The position numbers and the translations under genes are program-made. 16,517 bases of DNA, from the NCBI RefSeq assembly GCF_943912325.1, contig NZ_CALTTX010000058.1:1-16517 (forward strand). The letters run 5' to 3'. The first letter of the stretch is position 1. Each line of letters opens with the position of its first letter. Positions 1 to 7,253 of the stretch are shown here, one piece after another. The notes below the pieces were generated by a model. The model was not told the origin of the DNA, did no database searches, and was given only the letters and a program-made list of their open reading frames with translations. This DNA comes from an uncultured Microbacterium sp. Lineage in GTDB: Bacteria; Actinomycetota; Actinomycetes; Actinomycetales; Microbacteriaceae.

Positions 1-219
1 GGACTCCTCGTTCGCCGAGAACGCGGGGCTCCGGGCGATGTCGCGGTGGTTTTCGCTCACGAGCCGCCACCCGCACACGGGTCCGGTGGGCTCGGTCGCC
101 GTCGGCGACGTGGCGGACGAGGGGATGCTGTCGAGGAGCGCCCGCGCAGCGCGCTGCCACTCGCGAGCCCCGGCATCCTGAACACTCGCGAACCCGAATA
201 CGTGCACGTGCACAGCCAC
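1..219 (-). CDS. Partial small hypothetical protein (N-terminus, 73 codons, runs off left edge)
   Basis: An open frame begins with GTG at 219-217, preceded by GGGGGA (231-226) at a 6-nt spacing, and continues without a stop to base 1. The protein begins M-A-V-H-V-H-V-F-G-F, and third codon positions are strongly G/C as in neighbouring genes, which supports real coding. The visible part is soluble, with an Ala/Arg-rich helix near residues 17-31, a Ser/Thr/Pro linker near 33-47, and then a segment reading W-R-L-V-S-E-N-H-R-D-I-A-R-S. That last pattern faintly resembles YegP/DUF1508-like short domains, but the match is too weak for a name. The gene lies 178 bp downstream of argH in the same direction and could be co-transcribed. 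I do not recognise the family. The C-terminal part is outside the window. Confidence 0.55.
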   Translation of the reverse strand, partial: MAVHVHVFGFASVQDAGAREWQRAARALLDSIPSSATSPTATEPTGPVCGWRLVSENHRDIARSPAFSANEES

Positions 220-397
220 CTGGAGTCCCCCGAATCGTCGCGCCCGTGCGGCGCCTCGTCAGGCGAACGATGGGTGGACTGGACGGGAGCATGATGGGCG
301 CACGCCACCGGGGAGCGAACGCACGGTTAACGCAAAGAGAACGCTTAGCCCAGAGAAAGTGTGACGCGAGCGCGCGGCGATCTGCGGCGGGCGCCGA
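220..397. other. Intergenic region between argH and the partial downstream gene
   Basis: This 178-bp gap follows the argH stop. It holds the ribosome binding site of the next gene (226-231) and a relatively A/T-rich patch near 325-362 on an otherwise GC-rich background, which could carry a promoter. I see no convincing -35/-10 pair, no strong hairpin with a U-tract and no RNA gene. The short open frames across it lack coding signals. Confidence 0.4.
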
Positions 398-1831
398 TCA
401 GTTCTCGAGTGCGGCCGCGGCGCCCTGAGCTGCCGCGATGAGTGCACGGCGCTGCTCGGCGACCCGCACGGGCGCGGTGCCGCCGACGCCGTCGCGCGAA
501 GCCACCGATCCCTCGACGGTCAGCACGTCGCGCACGTCGGGGTGGAGCAGCGGCGAGACCTCGGCGAGGAGCTGGTCCGAGGCATCCTCGAGTCCGATTC
601 CGCGCTGTTCGCACGCCCGCACGAGCGAACCCGAGACCTCGTGCGCTTCGCGGAACGGCACGCCGCGGCGCACGAGCCAGTCGGCGACGTCGGTCGCGAG
701 CGAGAAGCCTTGGGGCGCCAGCTCGGCCATGCGGGCCGTGTCGAGGCGCATCGTCGCGACCATCCCCGCGAACGCGGGAAGGAGCACCTCGAGCGTTGCG
801 ACCGAGTCGAAGACGGGCTCTTTGTCTTCTTGCAGATCGCGGTTGTACGCCAGCGGCAGCGCCTTGAGGGTCGCGAGGAGCCCCGTAAGGTTGCCGATCA
901 GGCGCCCCGCCTTGCCGCGCGCGAGCTCGGCGATGTCGGGGTTCTTCTTTTGCGGCATGATGCTCGACCCGGTCGAATACCCGTCATCGAGCGTCACGAA
1001 GGCGAACTCGCGCGTGTTCCACACGATGATCTCTTCCGCGAAGCGCGACAGGTCGATCCCGATCTGCGCCGCGATGAACGCGAACTCGGCGACGACGTCG
1101 CGCGACGACGTGCCATCGATCGAGTTCGCGGCTGGCTCGGCGAGACCGAGTTCTGCCGCGACGAGCGCGGGATCGAGACCGAGCGATGATCCGGCGAGCG
1201 CGCCGCCGCCGTAGGGCGAGACGCGGGCGCGGACGCGCCAGTCCCGGAGCCGTTCGAGGTCCCGCACGAGCGGCCACGCCTGCGCCTGCAGGTGGTGGGC
1301 GACGAGCACGGGCTGCGCGTGCTGCAGGTGCGTGCGGCCGGGCATGATCGCGTCGCCCGCGGCCTCGGCCTGCTGCACGATCGCGTCGATGAGGCGCAGG
1401 ATGCCGCGCGCGATCAGGCTTGCGTGATCGAGCAGGTAGAGCCGCACGAGCGTCGCGATCTGGTCGTTACGGCTGCGGCCGGCGCGCAAGCGACCACCGA
1501 GGTCGGCGCCCGCGCGATCGATCAGGCCGCGCTCGAGCGCGCCGTGCACGTCTTCGTCGGATGCCTCGGGTCCGAACGCGCCGCTGCGAACGTCGGCATC
1601 GAGGGCGTCGAGGGCCTGACGCATGCCGGCGAACTGGGCGTCGTCGAGAAACCCCGCCGCGTGGAGAGCGGCCGCGTGGGCGCGGGAGCCGCGGATGTCG
1701 TAGGGCGCGAGCACCCAGTCGAAGTGCGTCGAACGCGAGAGCTCGGCGAGCTCGGGGGCCGGGCCGCCGCCGAAGCGCGCTCCCCACAGTGCGCCCTCGT
1801 TCGTGCCGTGCTCTTCGCCAGTCTCGCTCAC
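398..1831 (-). CDS. argH: Argininosuccinate lyase (ArgH)
   Basis: This cytoplasmic enzyme of the fumarase/aspartase superfamily splits argininosuccinate into arginine and fumarate, the last step of arginine synthesis. The 477-aa protein matches the usual family length. Visible signatures are G-R-S-R-N-D at 118-123 (substrate binding), T-H-L-Q-H-A-Q-P at 167-174 containing the conserved His, and the superfamily signature G-S-S-I-M-P-Q-K-K-N-P-D at 288-299 with the mobile catalytic Ser loop. The start is GTG at 1831, chosen because the protein then begins just ahead of the conserved L-W-G-A-R-F region. It lies 9 bp after the stop of the upstream membrane-protein gene, with G-G-T-A-G-G upstream as a weak ribosome binding site, so translational coupling is likely. 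ArgG, which makes its substrate, is not in the window. The identification is firm; the exact N-terminus is less so. Confidence 0.97.
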   Translation of the reverse strand: MSETGEEHGTNEGALWGARFGGGPAPELAELSRSTHFDWVLAPYDIRGSRAHAAALHAAGFLDDAQFAGMRQALDALDADVRSGAFGPEASDEDVHGALERGLIDRAGADLGGRLRAGRSRNDQIATLVRLYLLDHASLIARGILRLIDAIVQQAEAAGDAIMPGRTHLQHAQPVLVAHHLQAQAWPLVRDLERLRDWRVRARVSPYGGGALAGSSLGLDPALVAAELGLAEPAANSIDGTSSRDVVAEFAFIAAQIGIDLSRFAEEIIVWNTREFAFVTLDDGYSTGSSIMPQKKNPDIAELARGKAGRLIGNLTGLLATLKALPLAYNRDLQEDKEPVFDSVATLEVLLPAFAGMVATMRLDTARMAELAPQGFSLATDVADWLVRRGVPFREAHEVSGSLVRACEQRGIGLEDASDQLLAEVSPLLHPDVRDVLTVEGSVASRDGVGGTAPVRVAEQRRALIAAAQGAAAALEN

Positions 1832-1840
1832 CCGACAAGC

Positions 1841-2950
1841 CTACCCAGCGGCCCGCAGCAGCTCGGGCACGCGGGCGGCCTGCGCAAGCACCCACTCGAG
1901 CGGTCCGCGCCCGACGAACAACCGCCACGCGCATGCGAACACGATGCTCCCGAGCACGAACCAGCACAGCGGCTGCGCATCGCGCACACCCCCGAGATCG
2001 CCGACCGGCAGGCCGAGGGCGAGGGCGAGCATCCACCATGCCAACAACTGCCCGACATAGATGGTCAGCGGCATCGAACCGACGGCGCGGAGCGGCCACA
2101 GCACCGTGTCGATCACCCGAATACGGCAGAGCAGCAGGCACGCGCCGATGACCGCGAGCGCGAAGCCACCCGATCCGATCGCTTCGAAAAGCCCACCCGA
2201 GTGGGGTGCGACGGCCCCTGCGGTCGTGAACGGCCCGATCGCGAAAACGTGCTGCTCGGTCAGGCCCAGCACGGCGGCGGCACCGTAGCCGAAGACGGCG
2301 AGCACGACGCCTGTGCCGAACAGCCCCGCGCACACGCCCACGCGCCGCAGGTCGAGCCGCCCGACCCCCATGCCCGCGACGAGAAACGCCAGCCACAGCG
2401 GGAACGGATACCACCAGCCGACGAGGGCCGCTCCGATGCCCTCTGTCGCGGCCTCCCCCGCCGCGAACGAGATGGGCGCGACAACGAACGGCATCGTTAC
2501 GGCGAGCGCTGCGGCGAGCACGAACAGCCAGCGCGCGCTCCACCCGAGGAGCGGCAGCGACAGTACGAAGAGAATCCCGTAGGCCGGCAGTATCACGTAA
2601 ACGGGCAGGCCGATCGCGATGAGCAGGATGCCGAGGGTCCAGATCAGCCCCGCGCGCACCGCGATCCGGGCGCGCGCGTCGCGCCGCGCCGCGCCCGTGA
2701 CGGGCCGCGGGCCGCCCGACATGAGCGCGATCGACACGCCGGCGAGGGTCGCGAACAGGATCGACGAGCGGCCGTCGACGATTCCCGACCACGTCTCTGG
2801 CCGGGCTATATCGAGAGCCTCGGTGTTCGTGAGGTGCGCCGTGAGCATGCCGAACACCGCGAGCGCGCGGGCGAGATCGATGCCGCCGAGGCGCCCCGGC
2901 GTCGCGAGCGACCGCGACAGGCCGCGGGGACGCACGTCGTGCTCGCTCAC
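1841..2950 (-). CDS. Multispanning membrane protein, DUF418 / HGSNAT-like acyltransferase family
   Basis: This 369-aa polytopic membrane protein has roughly nine or ten hydrophobic segments (for example near 26-40, 62-78, 98-133, 141-163, 183-197, 204-229, 262-280, 297-314, 328-345). The N-terminus carries G-R-L-x-G-I-D-x-A-R at 19-28, the R-x-x-x-x-D-x-x-R style opening of the heparan-alpha-glucosaminide N-acetyltransferase-like group. The C-terminal half has P-H-S-G-G-L-F-E at 249-256, G-S-M-P-L-T-I-Y at 291-298 and G-P-L-E-W-V at 349-354, all features I associate with DUF418. Families of this kind are thought to move acyl groups across or at the membrane, but the substrate is unknown. It sits 52 bp after argF and 9 bp before argH on the same strand, so it is probably part of the arginine transcript. 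A role in arginine metabolism is inferred from position only. The start is GTG at 2950, with a GGCGGG stretch upstream. Confidence 0.85.
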   Translation of the reverse strand: MSEHDVRPRGLSRSLATPGRLGGIDLARALAVFGMLTAHLTNTEALDIARPETWSGIVDGRSSILFATLAGVSIALMSGGPRPVTGAARRDARARIAVRAGLIWTLGILLIAIGLPVYVILPAYGILFVLSLPLLGWSARWLFVLAAALAVTMPFVVAPISFAAGEAATEGIGAALVGWWYPFPLWLAFLVAGMGVGRLDLRRVGVCAGLFGTGVVLAVFGYGAAAVLGLTEQHVFAIGPFTTAGAVAPHSGGLFEAIGSGGFALAVIGACLLLCRIRVIDTVLWPLRAVGSMPLTIYVGQLLAWWMLALALGLPVGDLGGVRDAQPLCWFVLGSIVFACAWRLFVGRGPLEWVLAQAARVPELLRAAG

Positions 2951-3002
2951 CGTGCCCGCCCCCGCTCAGCCGCCCTGATTACCCGCGCCGCTCAGACCGC
3001 GC

Positions 3003-3941
3003 TCAGGCCTGCCGCAACAGCCAGACGAGCAGCGCCTTCTGCGCGTGCAAGCGGTTCTCGGCTTCGTCCCAAATGACCGACTGCGGCCCGTCGATGACGT
3101 CGGCATCGACCTCGTAGCCGCGGTCGGCGGGCAGGCAGTGCATGAAAATCGCGTCGGGCTTCGCGAGCGCCATCGTCTCGCGCGTGACCTTGTAGTCGCC
3201 GAGTTCGCGCACGCGCGCGGCCTTCTCTTCTTCTTTACCCATCGACACCCACGTGTCGGTCACGACGATGTCGGATCCCGCGGCGGCCTCGGTCGGGTCG
3301 GTGTAGAGCGTCAGCGATCCGCCCGTTTCGAGCCCGATCCGGTCGGCGTCGGCGACGACGTCTTCGCGCGGCTCGTAGCCGGCGGGGGACGCGATCCGCA
3401 CGTGCATCCCCGCGATGACGCCCGCGAGGGCGTACGAGTGGCCCATGTTGCTGCGACCGTCGCCGAAGAAGGTCATCGTGAGCCCCGCGAGTGTGCCGCC
3501 GTTCGCGGCCGCCTTGTGCTCGCGGATCGTCAGCAGATCGGCGAGCAGTTGGCAGGGGTGGAAGTCGTCGGACAGGGCGTTGACGACGGGCACGGTCGTT
3601 CCCGCCGCCATCTGCTCGAGACCCGCCTGGCCGTACGTGCGCCACACGATCGCGGCGACCTGCCGCTCGAGCACACGCGCCGTGTCGGAGGGGGTTTCTT
3701 TGCCGCCGAGCTGGCTGTTGGCCGTCGAGATGATGAGGGGCGAGCCCCCGAGGTCGGCGATTCCGACCGCGAACGACACGCGCGTGCGGGTCGAGGACTT
3801 GTCGAAGATCACCGCAACGGTCTGCGGGCCGGCGAGCGGCTTCGCCGACCACCGGTCGCGCTTGAGCTCGGCCGCGAGATCGAGGATCTCGGCCTGCTCG
3901 GCGGGGGTCAGATCGTCGTCGCGCAAGAAGTGGCGGGTCAC
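3003..3941 (-). CDS. argF: Ornithine carbamoyltransferase (ArgF)
   Basis: This cytoplasmic enzyme makes citrulline from ornithine and carbamoyl phosphate and is normally a trimer. The 312-aa protein has every key element: the carbamoyl-phosphate loop S-S-T-R-T-R at 49-54, R-T-Y-G-Q at 101-105, H-P-C-Q at 128-131, the ornithine-binding loop V-S-M-G at 232-235, and the catalytic H-C-L-P at 268-271. The ornithine-type S-M-G loop and H-C-L-P argue for ornithine rather than aspartate carbamoyltransferase. The start is GTG at 3941-3939. It shares four bases with the argD stop (GTGA, 3941-3938), which fixes the start and implies translational coupling. Length and composition are normal. Confidence 0.97.
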   Translation of the reverse strand: MTRHFLRDDDLTPAEQAEILDLAAELKRDRWSAKPLAGPQTVAVIFDKSSTRTRVSFAVGIADLGGSPLIISTANSQLGGKETPSDTARVLERQVAAIVWRTYGQAGLEQMAAGTTVPVVNALSDDFHPCQLLADLLTIREHKAAANGGTLAGLTMTFFGDGRSNMGHSYALAGVIAGMHVRIASPAGYEPREDVVADADRIGLETGGSLTLYTDPTEAAAGSDIVVTDTWVSMGKEEEKAARVRELGDYKVTRETMALAKPDAIFMHCLPADRGYEVDADVIDGPQSVIWDEAENRLHAQKALLVWLLRQA

Positions 3942-5173
3942 GCGGTCACCTCGGAGGTTTCGGGCACGCTCTGCGGTGCCGGGGCGGGAATGGATGCTTC
4001 GACCTCGGCGAGCGCCGCCGTGAACAGCGTCACGAACTCGTCGATCTCGGCGTCGCCGATGATGAGAGGCGGAGCGAGCCGGATCGTCGAGGCGTTCGCC
4101 GGGTTGAGGATGAGCCCATGCCGCTGAGCCGCGGCGGCGAGCGGACCCGCGACGGGCTGCGTGAGAGCGACGCCGATCAAGAGCCCCGCGCCGCGCACTC
4201 CGTCGATGAGCGGCGACTCGATTGCAAGGATGCGCTCCCGCAATTGCGCACCGCGCTCGCTCGCCGCGTCGACGAGGCCCGCTTGCTCGATCTCACCGAG
4301 CACGGCGTTCGCGACGGCGGTTGCGAGCGCGTTGCCGCCGAACGTCGAGCCGTGCGATCCCGGCGCAAAAAGCTCGGAGGCGGCGCCGTACGTTATGAGC
4401 GCCCCGATCGGAAAACCGCCGCCGATTCCCTTCGCGACCGTGATGGCGTCGGGCGTGATGCCGTCGTGCTGGAAGGCGAACCACGCGCCCGTGCGTCCCG
4501 CGCCGGTCTGGATCTCGTCGATGATGAGCAATGCGCCGTGGCGCTCGGTGAGCTCACGTGCGGCGCGCAAGTACCCCTCGGGGAGCGGAACGACCCCCGC
4601 TTCGCCCTGGATCGGCTCGACGATGAGGGCGGCGACGTCGGGCCCGATCGCCTCTTCGAGTGCCGCGATCGTCGGTTCGATGTGCGTCACGCCGGGAACC
4701 ATCGGCAAGAAGTCCGCCTGCATCGTGGGTTTGCCCGTCAGCGCGAGCGTCCCCATCGTGCGGCCGTGGAAGGCGTTGCGCAGCGTCAGGATGCGATCGG
4801 CGCCGGTCTTTTTGCCGTGCAGGCGCGCGAGCTTGAAGGCGGCCTCGTTCGCCTCGGCGCCCGAGTTGCCGAAGTAGACCCGGCCCGACTCCCCCGCGCC
4901 GGCGAGGCGCTTCAGCCGCGCGGCGAGCTCGAGCTGAGGCGGGGTCGCGAAGTAGTTCGAGACGTGAGCGAGGGTCGCGGCCTGTCGCGAGACGGCCTCG
5001 ACGAAAACGGGATGCGCGTGGCCCAAAGCATCCACCGCGATTCCCGCCAAGAAGTCGAGGTAACGCACGCCGTCGCCGTCCCACAGGTGCGAACCCTCGC
5101 CGCGCACGAAGAGCGCGAGCCGATCCGCCGAATTGCGCACGAGATCCCGTGCCGCATCGTCCCGCCACGTCAT
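3938..5173 (-). CDS. argD: Acetylornithine aminotransferase (ArgD)
   Basis: This PLP-dependent class III aminotransferase converts N-acetylglutamate semialdehyde to N-acetylornithine using glutamate as amino donor. The 411-aa protein shows the family landmarks: N-S-G-A-E-A-N-E at 103-110, F-H-G-R-T at 135-139, the PLP ring-binding Asp in I-I-D-E-I-Q-T-G at 217-224 (D219), the Schiff-base lysine in V-A-K-G-I-G-G-G at 246-253 (K248), and G-S-T-F-G-G-N at 275-281. The start is ATG at 5173-5171, overlapping the argB stop as ATGA. The same frame stays open upstream through argB, but that extension is a shadow. The last 20 or so residues form an Ala/Pro-rich tail that is probably disordered. The gene is flanked by argB and argF in one operon. 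Confidence 0.97.
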   Translation of the reverse strand: MTWRDDAARDLVRNSADRLALFVRGEGSHLWDGDGVRYLDFLAGIAVDALGHAHPVFVEAVSRQAATLAHVSNYFATPPQLELAARLKRLAGAGESGRVYFGNSGAEANEAAFKLARLHGKKTGADRILTLRNAFHGRTMGTLALTGKPTMQADFLPMVPGVTHIEPTIAALEEAIGPDVAALIVEPIQGEAGVVPLPEGYLRAARELTERHGALLIIDEIQTGAGRTGAWFAFQHDGITPDAITVAKGIGGGFPIGALITYGAASELFAPGSHGSTFGGNALATAVANAVLGEIEQAGLVDAASERGAQLRERILAIESPLIDGVRGAGLLIGVALTQPVAGPLAAAAQRHGLILNPANASTIRLAPPLIIGDAEIDEFVTLFTAALAEVEASIPAPAPQSVPETSEVTA

Positions 5174-6096
5174 GACGCCACCACTTCCGTTCCGATTCCC
5201 TGATGAGTGAAAACTTCGACGAGCACCGAGTGCGGCACGCGTCCGTCGATGATCGCCGCCGTGTCGACGCCACCCTCGACCGCGTCGAGGCACGCCTGCA
5301 TCTTGGGGATCATGCCCGATTCGAGGCGCGGCATGAGCGCGCGAAGCTCGGTCGCGGTCAGGTGCGAGACGAGCGAATCGCGGTTCGGCCAGTCGGCGTA
5401 GAGCCCCGGCACGTCGGTCAACACGATGAGTTTCGCGGCCCCGAGCGCGACGGCGAGAGCCGCCGCCGCGGCATCCGCGTTGACGTTCAACGACTGCCCC
5501 GGCCGATCGAGATCCGGCGCGATCGACGAAATCACGGGAATCCGGCCCGCCGCGAGATGATCGAGTACCGTCGTCGGATCGACCGCGACGACATCGCCGA
5601 CGTTGCCGAGGTCGTGCTCGGTCCCGTCGACGACGACCCCGCGGCGGCGACCGCCGAAGAGTCCCGCGTCTTCGCCCGAGAGCCCCGCCGCCATCGGCGC
5701 GTGCTGATTGATGCGTGCGACGAGCTGCGGGTTCACCTCGCCCGTCAGCACCATCCGCACGACCCCGATCGCCTCGGTCGTCGTGACGCGATACCCGCCG
5801 CGGAACTCGCTCGGAATCTGCAACCGCTCGAGCATGCGGCTGATCTGCGGACCGCCGCCGTGCACGACGACGGGTTTGACGCCCGCGAAGCGCAAGTACG
5901 CGATGTCTTCGGCGAACGAGGACTGCAGTTCGTCCGACACCATCGCGTTGCCGCCGTACTTCACGACGATGATCTGATCGCGAAAGCGCTTGAGCCACGG
6001 CAGCGACTCGACGAGGACGGCAGCTTTCGCGGCCGCCTCATCGGGAGTCGTCTGCTGGATGCTGGGGGTCACGGGCCCCTTCGCTGTATCGCTCAT
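5170..6096 (-). CDS. argB: Acetylglutamate kinase (ArgB)
   Basis: This enzyme phosphorylates N-acetylglutamate and is usually the controlled step when ArgJ recycles the acetyl group. The 308-aa protein has the amino-acid-kinase fold signatures: V-V-K-Y-G-G-N-A at 44-51 (K46), V-V-H-G-G-G-P-Q at 77-84, N-V-N-A-D at 204-208, L-T-D-V-P-G-L-Y at 226-233, and G-M-I-P-K-M at 261-266. The N-terminal extension with a helix near 20-40 (K-A-A-V-L-V-E-S-L-P-W-L) and the C-terminal G-I-G-T-E-V are features of the hexameric, arginine-inhibited class, so feedback inhibition by arginine is likely (inference from family knowledge). The start is ATG at 6096-6094, overlapping the argJ stop as ATGA. The longer same-frame reading upstream is a shadow of argJ. 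Confidence 0.97.
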   Translation of the reverse strand: MSDTAKGPVTPSIQQTTPDEAAAKAAVLVESLPWLKRFRDQIIVVKYGGNAMVSDELQSSFAEDIAYLRFAGVKPVVVHGGGPQISRMLERLQIPSEFRGGYRVTTTEAIGVVRMVLTGEVNPQLVARINQHAPMAAGLSGEDAGLFGGRRRGVVVDGTEHDLGNVGDVVAVDPTTVLDHLAAGRIPVISSIAPDLDRPGQSLNVNADAAAAALAVALGAAKLIVLTDVPGLYADWPNRDSLVSHLTATELRALMPRLESGMIPKMQACLDAVEGGVDTAAIIDGRVPHSVLVEVFTHQGIGTEVVAS

Positions 6097-7253
6097 GACG
6101 CGTACGCGCTGTTCTCGTGCACGTAATCGTGCGTGAGGTCGTTGGTCCAGACCGTCGCCGACGCGTCGCCCGCGCGCAGATCGATCACGAGGCTCATGGC
6201 GCGGGGCGTCAGATCGACCTCTTCGCGCGGCCGGTCGGGGCCGCCCTGCGTGCACACGCGCACGCCGTTCATCGAGACGTCGACGTCGTAGGGGTCGAAG
6301 GCCGCCTGCGTCGTGCCGATCGCCGCGAGCACGCGCCCCCAGTTGGGGTCGTTTCCGAAGATCGCGGCCTTGAACAGGTTGTTGCGCGCGACCGAACGGC
6401 CGACCTCGACCGCGTCTTGCTCGCTTTCGGCGCCGACGACGTCGATCGTGATGTCGTGGCTCGCACCCTCGGCGTCGCCCTGCAGCTGCACCGCGAGGTT
6501 GCGGCAGAGCGCCGTGAGAGCGTCGGTGAAGACAGCCTCGTCGGGGACGATTCCGCTCGCACCGCTCGCGAGCAGCGTGACCTGGTCGTTCGTCGACATG
6601 CAGCCGTCCGAGTCGAGCCGGTCGAACGTCACGCCCGTCGCGGCGCGCAGCGCGCGGTCGAGCGCCTCGGCATCGAGATCGGCGTCGGTCGTGAGCACGA
6701 CGAGCATCGTCGCAAGGCCCGGGGCGAGCATCCCTGCTCCCTTCGCCATTCCCCCGATGACCCAGCCGTCGGGACTTTCGACGACGGCGCGCTTCGGCCG
6801 CGAATCGGTCGTCATGATCGCGAGCGAGGCGTCTTCTCCCCCGTCTGTCGAGAGCGCGGCGATTCCGGCGGCGACCCCGTCGAGCACCTTCTGGCGAAAG
6901 ACTTCGTCGCCCGTGCCGATGAGGCCCGTCGAGCACACGAGCACGTCGCCCGCGCTGATGCCGAGCAGTTCGGCGGCGCGTTCGGCCGTCTGGTGGGTCG
7001 TCTGAAAACCGAAGCTGCCGGTGAAGCAGTTCGCGCCGCCCGAGTTCAGCACGATCGCGTGGGCGATGCCGTCGGCGACCGCCTGCCGCGACCAGATGAT
7101 CGGGTTCGCTTGCGCGCGGTTGCTCGTGAAGACCGCGGCGGCCGCCTGGCGCGGGCCGCGGTTGACGACGACCGCGACGTCGCGGTTGCCGGTGGATTTG
7201 AGCCCGACCGCGACTCCCGCCGCCTCGAAACCCTGCGCTGCCGTCACACTCAC
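6093..7253 (-). CDS. argJ: Bifunctional glutamate N-acetyltransferase / ornithine acetyltransferase (ArgJ)
   Basis: ArgJ transfers the acetyl group from N-acetylornithine to glutamate and, in the bifunctional form, also uses acetyl-CoA, which makes the pathway cyclic. The 386-aa precursor normally cleaves itself into two chains. The cleavage site and nucleophile are visible: K-G-A-G-M-L-A-P-G-L-A-T-M-L at 171-184, with Thr182 as the predicted new N-terminus of the beta chain. Other landmarks are L-N-S-G-G-A-N at 69-75 and the C-terminal E-N-S-A-Y-A-S. The segment after N-S-G-G-A-N reads C-F-T-G, where I would expect A-C-T-G in many homologues. The start is GTG at 7253-7251, overlapping the argC stop as GTGA. 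No separate argA is seen, consistent with the bifunctional role, but mono- versus bifunctional activity cannot be proved from sequence alone. Confidence 0.96.
   Translation of the reverse strand: MSVTAAQGFEAAGVAVGLKSTGNRDVAVVVNRGPRQAAAAVFTSNRAQANPIIWSRQAVADGIAHAIVLNSGGANCFTGSFGFQTTHQTAERAAELLGISAGDVLVCSTGLIGTGDEVFRQKVLDGVAAGIAALSTDGGEDASLAIMTTDSRPKRAVVESPDGWVIGGMAKGAGMLAPGLATMLVVLTTDADLDAEALDRALRAATGVTFDRLDSDGCMSTNDQVTLLASGASGIVPDEAVFTDALTALCRNLAVQLQGDAEGASHDITIDVVGAESEQDAVEVGRSVARNNLFKAAIFGNDPNWGRVLAAIGTTQAAFDPYDVDVSMNGVRVCTQGGPDRPREEVDLTPRAMSLVIDLRAGDASATVWTNDLTHDYVHENSAYAS

Noticed and set aside
1292..3076. A 594-aa plus-strand open frame opposite argH and the DUF418 gene
   Set aside because: Extreme Arg/Glu/Asp composition typical of an antisense shadow; the minus-strand genes have clear motifs.
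3938..5998. A 686-aa frame suggesting an argB-argD fusion
   Set aside because: The upstream part is the wrong frame of argB and reads as Arg-rich noise; argD starts at 5173 with an ATGA overlap.
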